A stretch of 64,000 nt of DNA, taken from Neoarius graeffei (Eukaryota > Chordata > Actinopteri > Siluriformes > Ariidae). Under the pieces are notes generated by a model. The model was not told the DNA's origin. It was given only the letters and a program-made list of their open reading frames with translations, and ran no database searches. The DNA lies in NCBI RefSeq assembly GCF_027579695.1, contig NC_083570.1, positions 12,259,051 through 12,323,050 on the forward strand. Direction: 5' to 3'. Each line of letters opens with the position of its first letter. Within the stretch, counting starts at the first letter, position 1. This document shows, piece after piece, positions 46,879 through 57,529 of the stretch. The position numbers were made by a program, and so were the translations under genes.

Positions 46879-47753
46879 TAGCCTGGCAAGCCAGACTAAA
46901 TGTGAATATTTAGTCTGGCCTCGCTCGTAGACATTTCCGAAGGGTGTGGGTAGGAACAACCCGCTGTCTTTCAAACTGTCTCTGTGCGTATAGGCCAACG
47001 CTCTGACCAATCAGCGCAACAGTGACTGTGACGTAGTCAGAGCGACAGAAAGCAGTGGGGGAGACCTTGAAATAAATAATTTTTCAAAATGCGTATTAAT
47101 AAATAAACAGGTTCTAGATATTAAGAAGTTTGGAGATAATGACCACAAGTTTGGAGTCTGTACCACATACTTAACATACACTTATTTTTTTCAAGTGTTT
47201 GCTTAAACTGTGAGAGTTTTTATTTTTATTTAGTGGTGTTTGGTGAAATAATTTCCCTTAAATTTAAAATAACGGGAAAATAAGAAACAATCAAAAAGTA
47301 ATGTTTCAAAGCTGTTTATTCGTACTGCACAAACTAGCCCCATCCTTTTGGCTACGAGCGGAGCCAGCTGGTAGATCAGACTTTTGCCATAGCCGGTCGG
47401 CAAAACAGCGAAAACGTCCTTCTTGAAAAGGAATGAGCGGAGAGCCTCTTCCTGCTCATGTTTCAACGAAAACTCCAAGTCTAATTCTTCTAAAACTGAT
47501 TCCAAAGCGGAGTCAAACACGCGCTGTTCACGAGCCGTAGCCATCTTTCCTGCTGCGCTTTCTCCAGCGTCGGGCAGCCTGCCGTCACTCCTGCAAAAGC
47601 CCGCCCAAAGAATCCAAACAAAAACCTTGCGTTGTGATTGGCGGGCACGATTTGATGCCCGGGGTGTTTTGTTGATATGGTGCGAGGCTAGACCCACTCG
47701 TAGGCAAAAAATATTTTTGGCCGCTAGGCAGGTGGGTCTAGTTTACTAGGCTA
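46879..47753 (-). mobile_element. TIR element carrying a RecQ-like helicase fragment, 9-bp TSD
   Basis: Ends tagcctggcaagccagact and agtttactaggcta are imperfect inverted repeats; ttgcgctgt is duplicated at 46870-46878 and 47754-47762. The superfamily is not clear: a 9-bp (or 8-bp) duplication is compatible with several. The minus strand bears a start codon and helicase motif (see 47325-47544). Confidence 0.75.
47325..47544 (-). pseudogene. RecQ-type helicase N-terminal exon fragment within a transposable element
   Basis: From ATG 47542-47544 about 70 residues read MATAREQRVFDSALESVL, then HEQEEALRSFLFKKDVF (a Q-motif/motif 0 region) and AVLPTGYGKSLIYQLAPLV (Walker A, GYGKS), ending near AKRMG before the similarity stops. 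RecQ helicases unwind DNA 3' to 5' with ATP; a complete one needs motifs I-VI, and only the first is here. It may be an exon captured by, or belonging to, a helicase-encoding transposon. No downstream helicase motifs are in the element. Confidence 0.7.
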
Positions 47754-48305
47754 TTGCGCTGTGGAAAAAATGGCAAAAAAAACAAGAAAGGTAGGTGGAT
47801 CGCTGCCCTGAAAAAAAAAAAAAGTTACATGTCAACTCGTTATTACTTAAGAAAAGAATTAACTGTTACTTGAAAAAGAAAAAGAAAAAATGGTTCACAT
47901 CACTTTTTAAAAACCCGTTATTACTTACCCATTACTTGAATCGATTGCACTTATGGCTGCTATTTGAATCCTTGGAATATAGTAAAACTTGAATCCTTAA
48001 AATGAATTCTCCAACTTGTTTTGTAAACCCTTTATTTCTTAACTATTACTTGAATTGATTGCACTTATGTTTGCTGGCACTGCTTTTAAACTTGAAATAT
48101 GCTTGAAATCCTAGGCTATGCTTTTAAATACCCTATTTAAATCCTTAAAATGAGTCATTTAACTCATGTCTTGTGTGATCTGATCTCCAATCGTGAAATA
48201 AACCGGTTGTGATATGAGTACAGTCTGTTATTTTAGAAGATAAAGTTAATATATAATTTAATATATAGCCTAATAAAAAATATTTTATAACATAATATCA
48301 CGACA

Positions 48306-48677
48306 GGGCGGCACGGTGGTGTAGTGGTTAGCGCTGTCGCCTCACAGCAACAAGGTCCTGGGTTCGAGCCCTGGGGCCGGCGAGGGCCTTTCTGTGCGGA
48401 GTTTGCATGTTCTCCCCGTGTCCGCGTGGGTTTCCTCCGGGTGCTCCGGTTTCCCCCACAGTCCAAAGACATGCAGGTTAGGTTAACTGGTGACACTAAA
48501 TTGACCGTAGGTGTGAATGTGAGTGTGAATGGTTGTCTGTGTCTATGTGTCAGCCCTGTGATGACCTGGCGACTTGTCCAGGGTGTACCCCGCCTTTCAC
48601 CCATAGTCAGCTGGGATAGGCTCCAGCTTGCCTGCGACCCTGTAGAAGGATAAAGCGGCTAGAGATAATGAGATGAG
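48306..48677 (+). mobile_element. tRNA-derived SINE, full length, 11-bp TSD
   Basis: Flanked by atatcacgaca at 48295-48305 and 48678-48688; tail taatgagatgag. Close to the family consensus, so a recent insertion into the hAT composite. Confidence 0.96.
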
Positions 48678-50212
48678 ATATCACGACATATTACTGTCTG
48701 TAACTGTTCGTCACTAAAGCTTTTTCTAAGATCATAATGTCTGATATCATTTATTTTTTTTGCCAAGCAGGGCCACTGCCGGGTCGGTCGACACGTGGTA
48801 GGTCTATTGTTCAAATGCGTTCTACGGTCTATGGGGCTGCGTTGTGGGTGCAAGTGCCAGGACCGTTTTAGTTATTTACTTTCTTTATAATCTCAGTCAG
48901 ATACACAAGCAAGATTAAGTCTTTACTCTGCTGTGTTTTATTATGGCCATCAATATATTGTAACCTGTGTTTGATTTGTTAATTGTTGATCCAGTTGTTG
49001 CCTTAACGCAGGGGTCTGCAATGGCTCGGGAGCCAGATGTGGCTCTTTTGGTGGCTGCATCTGGCTCGCAGATTAATCAGCTCACATTGAGATCAAGAAG
49101 TACACCCCCATTTAATGAAAAAGTCAGTTAGCTGTCCGCAAAGCAAAGCCTTTTGACAAAGAACATGGTGAAAAGGGAAAAAAGGTGACTGGTAGGCTAC
49201 CGTACATTTCAACAGGAATGGACAGAGGAATTCGCCTTTGTGGGGTGAGAGGGTCCTGCTTTGTGTCCAATAGGCCTATAGAATGACAAGATTGCATCGA
49301 TGAAACAATGAAATAAAGCGGCACTTTGAAACACGCCAAGCTACGTTTGCGTCAAAATATTCAGCGGGGGACAGGAGGAAGACGGCATGTCGAGCCTCTT
49401 CATTATGAAAAAGAATATATTACACTCAAATTGTTGGTCATATGTGAAAATGCATTTTAGTTGTATTCAGCGTCACTTTTTATATATGGCTCTCACAAAA
49501 ATGTATTTGAAACTATTTGACGTTCCGGGACCTCCCACTTCACAAATTAAGCACTGGGTAAAATGATAGTTAAAGTGACATAAAACTATAAGATTTCCCT
49601 CAGATATTCTGCTAAATCAGAAGAAAAGAGTCAGTATGACTAAAAATGACACTCCGTATTCATTCACAACCAGGGGCCTCATGTACAAAGACCTGCGTGG
49701 ATTTCCGACTAAATATGTGCGCACGTCAAAATCGGGAAATTTGCGTACGACCAAAAAAATCCGGATGTATCAATCAGTGCGTACGAAGGTTTCCACGCAC
49801 TCTCCTGTTGTACATCCCAATCAACGTGGAATTCGGCGCACATGCACGAGCCCCGTTCCCCGCCCCGTCTCCTCCCTCAATTATTCCACACTGAATATGT
49901 TAATTAGTATAAATAGACCTGCAGTAAGGCCCGCGTTAGGTAAAAGACATGGCAACTTTTACTAACGCGTTAATGTTAATTAAATGTTAGAAATCTCGCG
50001 TTAATCAAATTAACATTTAACATTTATTATTAACATTAACATTTATTAAAAACACCTTTAGTGCTCGAATGTGTACATTTTTTCGGGGACACCCTGTATT
50101 TGAGGAAATGTCTTCCTGTCTTAGTAGGCCCAATATTCCTAGCCACATGTAACCAGAAATAAAACGTGCACATATTTTCCACAATAGGATTTTAATGACA
50201 AATGTATTCTAG

Positions 50213-50467
50213 CAGGGTGCCAGGGAACAACAGGAGGCCCCCAGTCCATCCCACCCAAGCAGGAAGAGGACCCCCAGCCGAGCGGATCCAGCGTCACTGT
50301 CACCTGCCCCTGTCGCCGGGTCCACAGGCCGGGTGCTGACTTGCACGGTCCTTGAGTCGCAGGGGGAAATTTTAAAGGGGATAGAGGCGATTAACGACAA
50401 CCTCGAGGGAATCCGCGAGGAATTGAAGGAACTGAATAACACATTAAAAGCATATCTTAAAAAATGA
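50213..50467 (+). pseudogene. C-terminal remnant of Harbinger Myb/SANT-like protein
   Basis: An 84-codon frame ends with EILKGIEAINDNLEGIREEL then KELNNTLKAYLKK and TGA (50465-50467), a coiled-coil tail like that of the DNA-binding accessory protein in Harbinger transposons. The preceding part is Pro/Ser-rich linker; the SANT domain itself is absent. In intact elements this protein assists nuclear import and end-binding of the transposase. Confidence 0.65.
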
Positions 50468-50493
50468 ATGGTGTCCCATCTGTCCTTACCTTT

Positions 50494-50733
50494 TCACATT
50501 GTGGCTATTAAGCGCTGCCGGGTTTGTATGCCATGTCGCTGTGGCACCTCGTTGTGAGGCCCAGGGTCTGGGTCCTCCGGCAGGTCTCGCTCCATTATTG
50601 GCACGCCATGCCGCTGCGCCACATTGTGTAACACGCCACACACTGCGGTTGTGTCTGATTTGTACGCACTTGGAAATCGTTTCATATATTGATCTTGGTA
50701 ATTATGTGATAAGGCTACCCCACACAACATCAA
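50494..50733 (-). pseudogene. C-terminal remnant of HARBI1-type transposase
   Basis: The residues AVCGVLHNVAQRHGVPI and QTRQRLIATM match the C-terminal block of the Harbinger DDE nuclease (CVLHN motif, final RQRLI). The catalytic DDE core is missing, so no activity is expected. It lies tail-to-tail with the Myb-like remnant, 26 bp apart, as in intact Harbinger elements with convergent genes. Confidence 0.75.
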
Positions 50734-51407
50734 CTAATAATATTTCAGTCTGACACCTAGCGGCAAATGCGCGAGGAAGATCTATTAAGCTAGCTGCAAT
50801 GCATGGTCCTGCATGTGCATTCTTTAATTTAATTAATTAACCAATAGTCAATGGGAATAATATCGAAATGATATTGCTGGGGTTTCTCATTTCCCGTAAT
50901 TACAATATGGAAGGGATGGTTGATGGATCTGTTGGCATTTACCCAACAGTCTCTCATTATGTGTCTCGACAATGTCGTATGACTGACATACATTTCAATT
51001 CACGCATCCTGATGTTCCGATGCATTTTTGGATGCCTCTTATCGCCATGTCATGACTCTTGACCGAGTAGGCCTAAATGTAGTTGCGTTGCTCTGCCTCT
51101 AAGTGTCGCCAAGTACCAAGATGCACCAGAAATGTGCGTACGCCAGCCATGAGGTTTGCGTAGAGTACCGCACTTTTCCACGCCAAGTCAATCTTTGTAC
51201 ATACGAATGTTTGTGCAGAAAGTGGCGTACGTAGCTTTTTTGTGCGTACGCAAGCTTTGTACATGAGGCCCCAGAAATCCATGGATTCCGCCATTTTGGA
51301 AACAAACAATTAAACCATCATTAAAAAAAAGTTTTAAAGTTGTAAATATCACACAGGTGATTTCACATTAAATTTCAGAAACTTGTTGTGGCATTTGTAT
51401 TATTATA

Positions 51408-52922
51408 CAACCCCGATTCCAAAAAAGTTGGGACAAAGTACAAATTGTAAATAAAAACGGAATGCAATGATGTGGAAGTTTCAAAATTCCATATTTTATT
51501 CAGAATAGAACATAGATGACATCAAATGTTTAAACTGAGAAAATGCATCATTTAAAGAGAAAAAATAGGTGATTTTAAATTTCATGACAACGCCACATCT
51601 CAAAAAAGTTGGGACAAGGCCATGTTTACCACTGTGAGACATCCCCTTTTCTCTTTACAACAGTCTGTAAACGTCTGGGGACTGAGGAGACAAGTTGCTC
51701 AAGTTTAGGGATAGGAATGTTAACCCATTCTTGTCTAATGTAGGATTCTAGTTGCTCAACTGTCTTAGGTCTTTTTTGTCGTATCTTCCATTTTATGATG
51801 CGCCAAATGTTTTCTATGGGTGAAAGATCTGGACTGCAGGCTGGCCAGTTCAGTACCCGGACCCTTCTTCTACGCAGCCATGATGCTGTAATTGATGCAG
51901 TATGTGCATTGTCATGTTGGAAAATGCAAGGTCTTCCCTGAAAGAGACGTCGTCTGGATGGGAGCATATGTTGCTCTAGAACCTGGATATACCTTTCAGC
52001 ATTGATGGTGTCTTTCCAGATGTGTAAGCTGTCCATGCCACATGCACTAATGCAACCCCATACCATCAGAGATGCAGGCTTCTGAACTGAGCGCTGAGAA
52101 CAACTTGGGTCGTCCTTCTCCTCTTTAGTCTGAATGACACAGCGTCCCTGATTTCCATAAAGAACTTCAAATTTTGATTCGTCTGACCACAGAACAGTTT
52201 TCCACTTTGCCACAGTCCATTTTAAATGAGCCTCGGCCCAGAGAAGACGTCTGCGCTTCTGGATCATGTTTAGATATGGCTTCTTCTTTGAACTATCGAG
52301 TTTTAGCTGGCAACGGCGGATGGCACGGTGAATTGTGTTCACAGATAATGTTCTCTGGAAATATTCCTGAGCCCATTTTGTGATTTCCAATACAGAAGCA
52401 TGCCTGTATGTGATGCAGTGCCGACCCCTACGCACAGAGATTCTTCCAGATTCCCTGAATCTTTTGATGATATGCACTGTAGATGATATGTTCAAACTCT
52501 TTGCAATTTTACACTGTCGAACTCCTTTCTGATATTGCTCCACTATTTGTCGGCGCAGAATTAGGGGGATTGGTGATCCTCTTCCCATCTTTACTTCTGA
52601 GAGCCGCTGCCACTCCAAGATGCTCTTTTTATACCCAGTCATGTTAATGACCTATTGCCAATTGACCTAATGAGTTGCAATTTGGTCCTCCAGCTGTTCC
52701 TTTTTTGTACCTTTAACTTTTCCAGCCTCTTATTGCCCCTGTCCCAACTTTTTTGAGATGTGTTACTGTCATGAAATTTCAAAAATGTCTCACTTTTGAC
52801 ATTTGATATGTTGTCTATGTTCTATTGTGAATACAAAATCAGTTTTTGAGATTCGTAAATTATTGCATTCCATTTTTATTTACAATTTGTACTTTGTCCC
52901 AACTTTTTTGGAATCGGGGTTG
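51408..52922 (-). mobile_element. Tc1-like transposon with IR/DR ends and an open transposase frame
   Basis: TA at 51406-51407 and 52923-52924. Ends caaccccgattccaaaaaag and cttttttggaatcggggttg match perfectly; the inverted homology runs about 60 bp. An inner repeat of aaaaaagttgggacaa occurs on both sides (51600 and 52740 regions), giving the inverted-repeat/direct-repeat layout of Sleeping Beauty-type ends. It encodes the transposase at 51626-52642. Confidence 0.95.
51626..52642 (-). CDS. Tc1-family transposase, uninterrupted frame, DDE spacing altered
   Basis: This 338-codon frame is the only intact transposase-length frame here. Order: N-terminal paired-like helix-turn-helix ([32 protein letters not shown]), second DNA-binding part with RRGRH, then the catalytic domain: WSDESKF (first Asp), [10 protein letters not shown] (second Asp), [11 protein letters not shown] (Glu). 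The interval between second Asp and Glu is 32 residues; Tc1 transposases have 34, because a Lys-Pro pair usual in QDNAKPHTA is missing. The motif [10 protein letters not shown] also seems to lack two residues. Enzyme activity is therefore doubtful despite the open frame. Tc1 enzymes cut and paste DNA at TA sites. Confidence 0.92.
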   Translation of the reverse strand: MTGYKKSILEWQRLSEVKMGRGSPIPLILRRQIVEQYQKGVRQCKIAKSLNISSTVHIIKRFRESGRISVRRGRHCITYRHASVLEITKWAQEYFQRTLSVNTIHRAIRRCQLKLDSSKKKPYLNMIQKRRRLLWAEAHLKWTVAKWKTVLWSDESKFEVLYGNQGRCVIQTKEEKDDPSCSQRSVQKPASLMVWGCISACGMDSLHIWKDTINAERYIQVLEQHMLPSRRRLFQGRPCIFQHDNAHTASITASWLRRRRVRVLNWPACSPDLSPIENIWRIIKWKIRQKRPKTVEQLESYIRQEWVNIPIPKLEQLVSSVPRRLQTVVKRKGDVSQW

Positions 52923-52924
52923 TA

Positions 52925-53758
52925 TTTGTTACACTGATTATTACACATTGTCCTTCTAGAATCTAGAAGTTTCTGAAGTTCAGTGCAAGCAGCCACTGGA
53001 AATGGGCGCCATTTTGATGAACATGCTGGTGTTCCCACTTATCCTGCTTAAAAGAAGTTTGATATGCTTGTTAATTAAAATTAGTCAACTATGGGGAAAA
53101 ATATACTGTTATATGAATTATAATAGCTGTTTTATTGAACACTTCCCTTTAAAATGAAAAACATACTTGCAGTCCGATTATTACCTGAACTTAGGGGTGT
53201 AGAAGTTTCCACAAGTTCTCACATGGTGGATGAATGGAATCCGCAGTCCTCAGGGGCCCCGACAATTACCTCACCTGCTCGAACTTACCTCAGAGGACCT
53301 CGAATGAGTTCACACTTACGGTAATGTACGGTCAGGATAGAATAAATCTACCACCAGGATTGAATTACAGGTAAACTAACACACATCATGAATTGTGAAA
53401 ATATCAGAACTTTTAAAATCATCCTCACACCTACCTCAAAGATTTCTATTAAAAAAAAAAAAAGTCTGAAGATTGTTCTTGCTTCAGCCACTAGGTGGCA
53501 CCAAGGTGTCGTTTGGAGAAAACTGATGACTAGCCTTTAATTTAACAAGCATTTTCTGGGCATCATGGATTATTTGTGTCATTTCGTCAAGTTTGAGAAG
53601 TGAAATGTGTTTTATCACATACACAAGTACGGCTCAAAATTATATTAACAGCTTTATGACCATTTGTACCACAGCACTATTGAATTGTGAAACCTGAGCG
53701 GTCAGGTGGTGTGGATTAATTTTCTCTAACTGTAGCTCTGATTAGCGGTATAGGTTTC
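52925..53758. other. Intergenic spacer, nothing recognised
   Basis: AT-rich sequence, poly(A) near 53451-53462. No coding segment or element ends. Confidence 0.55.
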
Positions 53759-53760
53759 TA

Positions 53761-54731
53761 CAGTCAGGTCCATAAGTACTGCATTTGGACAACAATTTTC
53801 ACATTTTGCCTGTACACAATCACAATGGCTTTCCAACGAAGCAAAGATGTGACTTAAGCGGACACTTTCAGCTTTACTTCCAAGAACTGAACAAAAACCT
53901 AGCCCATTTTTTTTTTTTAAACCAAATCCCTCCATTTTCACAGGCTCAAAAGTAAAATCAGGCAGCTGACCGAGATGCAGTTTCATAGCCAGTTGTGGTC
54001 CGTTTCCAAATTAAGTTGGATTTGATTCCAAGTGTTGAATTTGCATTTGGCAGCTGTCCATGGGAACTCAATATGCAGGCCAAAGCAGCATCAATGCAAC
54101 TAAAAGGAGGCCATCATGAGGCTGAAAAACACAAAAACGGACCCATCAGAAACTCAAGAAGAAGTGGCCAAATCAACAATCTGGTACATTCTTTTATTAA
54201 AAAAAAAAAAAAGCCAAAGATGAGCTCAGACACCCAAAGGCCTGGAAGACCACTAAAGTGGATGACTGTAGATATTCCCCCCCCCATGGTGAAGAGAAAC
54301 CACTTCAGAACATCTAACTCAAAAAAAACAAAACAAAAACTCAGGGAGTCTACAAATCAAGAGACATCTTCCATAAACCACTTGCAGACTTTGCTCGAAA
54401 GCCTGCCCAGGTGTGTAAGAAGATTCTTTGGAAAGATGAAACCAAATGATGGGAAAAGGAGTATAGAGAAAGATCTGGTCAAACATGGCAGACACCGATG
54501 AGTATGGCTGCCAATGGAGGTCGCAAAAGACCTGGAAAAAGCACTCCAAGGGAGGAAACTGTTATACAATCTACAGTTCTAAGTTTGTCCAATTACTTTT
54601 GAGCCTCTGAGAATGGAAGGGCTATATAAAATTAAAGCTGAAAAAAAAAATTACACTGCAAATTGATTGGTGGTGGACAGAAGCACGAGTAGAAAAATGT
54701 CTCACTGTCCAATTATTTTTGGACCCAACTG
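53761..54731 (+). mobile_element. Degraded Tc1-like element, 971 bp
   Basis: Left end cagtcaggtccataagta follows TA (53759-53760); right end tttttggacccaactg is its imperfect complement, followed by CA. The inside holds a fragmentary transposase (KPKMSSDTQRPGRPLKW, then RCVRRFFGKMKPND) on the plus strand, with deletions and frame changes and no DDE core. Confidence 0.78.
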
Positions 54732-54833
54732 CACTCTGTGTAATCATTTCTGTAGTCACAGCTCACTTACAGGGATTTGTATGAAGACACTTTATTAAAT
54801 GCCAAGTTAATCGCTGATTTTTGCTTTCTCTTA

Positions 54834-55630
54834 AGGGGTGTTCACACGGCAACTTTTACTCCGGTGTAGCACCGGGGCTGCCCCGGTAGAGCGTTCACAC
54901 GGTACAAAGTTAGACCGGTGTAGCCCCTGAAAGCTGCTTAAACCGGTGCAAATCTAACCCTGCTCGGGAGGTGGTTTAAGAAATTTACTCCGGAGTAAAT
55001 GCCAGTTTGCGGGGCAGCACTGATATAAAATGGGACGTGTGAACGCTAAAAGGGTAGACTCGCTACGCGTGAGGAGAGTTGATTACATACAGGCATCGCA
55101 TAATTTGCATCCTGGTATTTTGCGCTTCCAAAATGGCGAATATCAACAACAGAACTGCGTGTCTTCTAGTGTTGCCAGATTGGGCAGTTTTAAGTGCATT
55201 TTGGCGGATTTGAACATATTTTGGGCTGGAAAACATCAGCAATATCTGGCAACACTGGTGTCTTCATCCACGTTGTTTTCCCGGCGCTTGGTGATGCCAT
55301 GACAACCGGGAAAAGGAAGTACATTTTCACGCATGCGCATATATTTCTGCATTATTACTATCACAAATGATAGTAATAATATGAAATTATAGTAATAAAA
55401 GGAAATATCAAAACTATTACTATCAAAGGAAATGATAGTAATAAAGTTTTTGCTACTATTGCACGGTCGCAGAAACTGCAGTGTGAACGCAAGTGGGGCT
55501 GCACTGGTGCTAACACGCTTCTCTCTAGTAAGTAGGGTTGTGACGTGTGAATGCTGCGCAAAATTTACACCGGTGTAAGATATATCGCAACAAAATATAT
55601 CGATGCAAATATGTGCCGTGTAAACACCCT
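54834..55630. mobile_element. MITE with aggggtgttcacacgg ends
   Basis: Inverted ends aggggtgttcacacgg and ccgtgtaaacaccct; flanks TTA and ATA could be a diverged 3-bp duplication (PIF/Harbinger type). accggtgta-type motifs repeat near both ends. It contains a smaller MITE at 55168-55258. Confidence 0.65.
55168..55258. mobile_element. 91-bp hAT-like MITE nested in a MITE
   Basis: Ends agtgttgccagat and atctggcaacact are exact inverted repeats; tgtcttct (55160-55167) and tgtcttca (55259-55266) form an 8-bp duplication with one mismatch. Confidence 0.75.
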
Positions 55631-55928
55631 ATAAGGACGTTTTATCTAACGTTTACAGAATGAGTTTCCAGAGTTTCTCATCGTGATAACTTGCTTCATG
55701 GATGTTTCACACCATTTAAAAATTAATAAAACAGGTTGCCATTTAAACTGTATTCACTCACTGATGAACTGCTGCAGTATGAGGAATTAAAAAACACTTC
55801 AAGGGCAGGTTATTATTGGAAAATAATCAACTTCAGGATGCTCAAAGTATCTGCACTGCATCACACCAAATCGACACTGAAATATTTTCCAGACAACTGC
55901 ATGACGGTGTTGTGTTCTGAACATGGTA

Positions 55929-56450
55929 CACTACCGTTCAAAAGTTTGGGGTCACTTTGAAATGTCCTTATTTTTGAAAGAAAAGCACTGTTCTTTTCAA
56001 TGAAGATCACTTTAAACTAATCAGAAATCCACTCTATACATTGCTAATGTGCTAAATGACTATTCTAGCTGCAAATGTCTGGTTTTTGGTGCAATATCTC
56101 CATAGGTGTATAGAGGCCCATTTCCAGCAACTCTCACTCCAGTGTTCTAATGGTACAATGTGTTTGCTCATTGCCTCAGAAGGCTAATGGATGATTAGAA
56201 AACCCTTGTACAATCATGTTAGCACAGCTGAAAACAGCTTAGCTCTTTAGAGAAGCTATAAAACTGACCTTCCTTTGAGCAGATTGAGTTTCTGGAGCAT
56301 CACATTTGTGGGGTCGATTAAATGCTCAGAAAAATATCTCGACTGTATTTTCTATTCATTTTACAACTTACGGTGGGAAATAAAAGTGCGACTTTTCATG
56401 GAAAACCACACAAAATTGTCTGGGTGACCCCAAACTTTTGAACGGTAGTG
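55929..56450. mobile_element. 522-bp Tc1-derived MITE
   Basis: Ends cactaccgttcaaaagtttg and caaacttttgaacggtagtg are exact inverted repeats, flanked by TA (55927-55928, 56451-56452). No transposase coding. This is a widely spread teleost type. Confidence 0.92.
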
Positions 56451-56452
56451 TA

Positions 56453-57442
56453 CATCACTTTGTACCTCAATATTGTTTCACAGCCCAGGGAAAAAAATAA
56501 AATAAAAAAACCAAACATGTAACTTAAACAAGCTTATTTTTAATGGATCTGCAAAAAAAAAATAAAAATTTCCAAGAGAACTACACCCCACCCCACCCTT
56601 TTGCACGAGTCGTGCAGCTGCTTTTTTTTCTTGCTGCACAAGTTTTTAAAACCAAAGGAGGGAAAAAAAATATGGCATGCAGGAGAAAAAGGGGAGAGAA
56701 CAAAAAGGTGACAAAAAAATCTAAACATTCAAAAAAAAAAAAGTGAAGATATTCAGAACAAAAATGCCACCCTCTTCGGTTCGTGTTATGGCGAGTTCGG
56801 TGGCATCATTTTGTGTACGTGTGTGTTGCTTAGGGCAGATGGGAGGTTCGACCTTCCGGCTCCATGTTAAGGCACCAGACAAAAATAAAAAAAAACAAAA
56901 AAAATGACACTAAATTCCTTACACACTAACTGGCAAGTCATTTACACACAAACCCAACCACCAATCCAGAAACTGTACACAGTCATGAGCACTTGGGTCA
57001 TTCCGCTCATTTTTCTCCTTTTTACACTGACGAGTCTTAAAAAAAAAAAAAAAAAAAAAGTCCAGAAGGTTCCGAGGAACCCTCATGTCAGATTTCATGT
57101 TTAAAAATGTAGTGGTGAGACGGTTCTGTTGTGGGTTTTCCTTCTCATTTCAAACCTTTAAAATAAATGACAGGAAGCGTGACAGGATTTCTCTTTTTAT
57201 CTATACAACTGTTTTTCGTCATCAGAAATAAAAACTCAGCAAGCAGGTGAGAGCGGAGAGAGAGGGAGGAAAAAACACGCAGGAAAGAAGAGAGAGAAAG
57301 GGTGAAAGAGTGCAACAGGAGGAGGAGTTAGATACAAAGTAGGAGGAAACGAGTGTAAGATGAAGACAAGAGAAGAAACTGCATGTGTAGGCGTGTGTGC
57401 GTGTGTGGGGACACGTGCTCGTGAATGTGTGTGAGAGACTGT
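56453..57442 (-). other. rab10: Probable 3' UTR and downstream flank of rab10
   Basis: The stretch follows the rab10 stop codon on the minus strand. It is rich in A/T homopolymers (for example 57040-57059) and a GA-rich block at 57241-57318. RAB10 mRNAs in vertebrates have long 3' UTRs, so much of this may be transcribed; no convincing poly(A) signal was fixed. Confidence 0.5.
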
Positions 57443-57529
57443 TCAACTGCAACACTTGGTCTTCCATCCTGTGACTCCGCCTCCAGAGCTGATGTCGACG
57501 TTTTCACTGTTGGGCTCTTTTACAGGTGT
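57443..57529 (-). CDS. rab10: rab10 last coding exon: hypervariable tail and prenylation site
   Basis: It begins ACACCTGTA after ttccag (57530-57531), encodes [19 protein letters not shown] and TGWKTKCCS, and stops with TGA at 57443-57445. The two cysteines are the expected geranylgeranylation sites; here they are followed by one serine. Confidence 0.96.
   Translation of the reverse strand, partial: TPVKEPNSENVDISSGGGVTGWKTKCCS

Larger units (their letters stand above)
46562..49556. mobile_element. 3-kb hAT-type composite with perfect 8-bp TSD
   Basis: Ends cagggcttaatttg and caaattaagcactg are inverted repeats. ggtaaaat occurs at 46554-46561 and 49557-49564. Within it lie a separate TIR element (46879-47753) and a SINE (48306-48677). 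The part 49013-49495 (caggggtctgcaatggctcg, tggctcttttggtgg) resembles another hAT-derived repeat. No hAT transposase is recognisable. Confidence 0.8.
49672..51272. mobile_element. PIF/Harbinger transposon, internally deleted
   Basis: Ends ggggcctcatgtacaaag and ctttgtacatgaggcccc are perfect 18-bp inverted repeats; inner gcgtacg-rich sequence is also inverted between the two sides. It carries the C-terminal remnants of both Harbinger genes in convergent orientation: a Myb/SANT-like protein tail (+) and a HARBI1-type nuclease tail (-). A clear 3-bp target duplication is not seen. Confidence 0.88.

Noticed and set aside
47230-47697. A host RecQ helicase gene on the minus strand
   Set aside because: Only about 70 residues with motif I are present, bounded by transposon ends, with no further helicase motifs in the neighbourhood.
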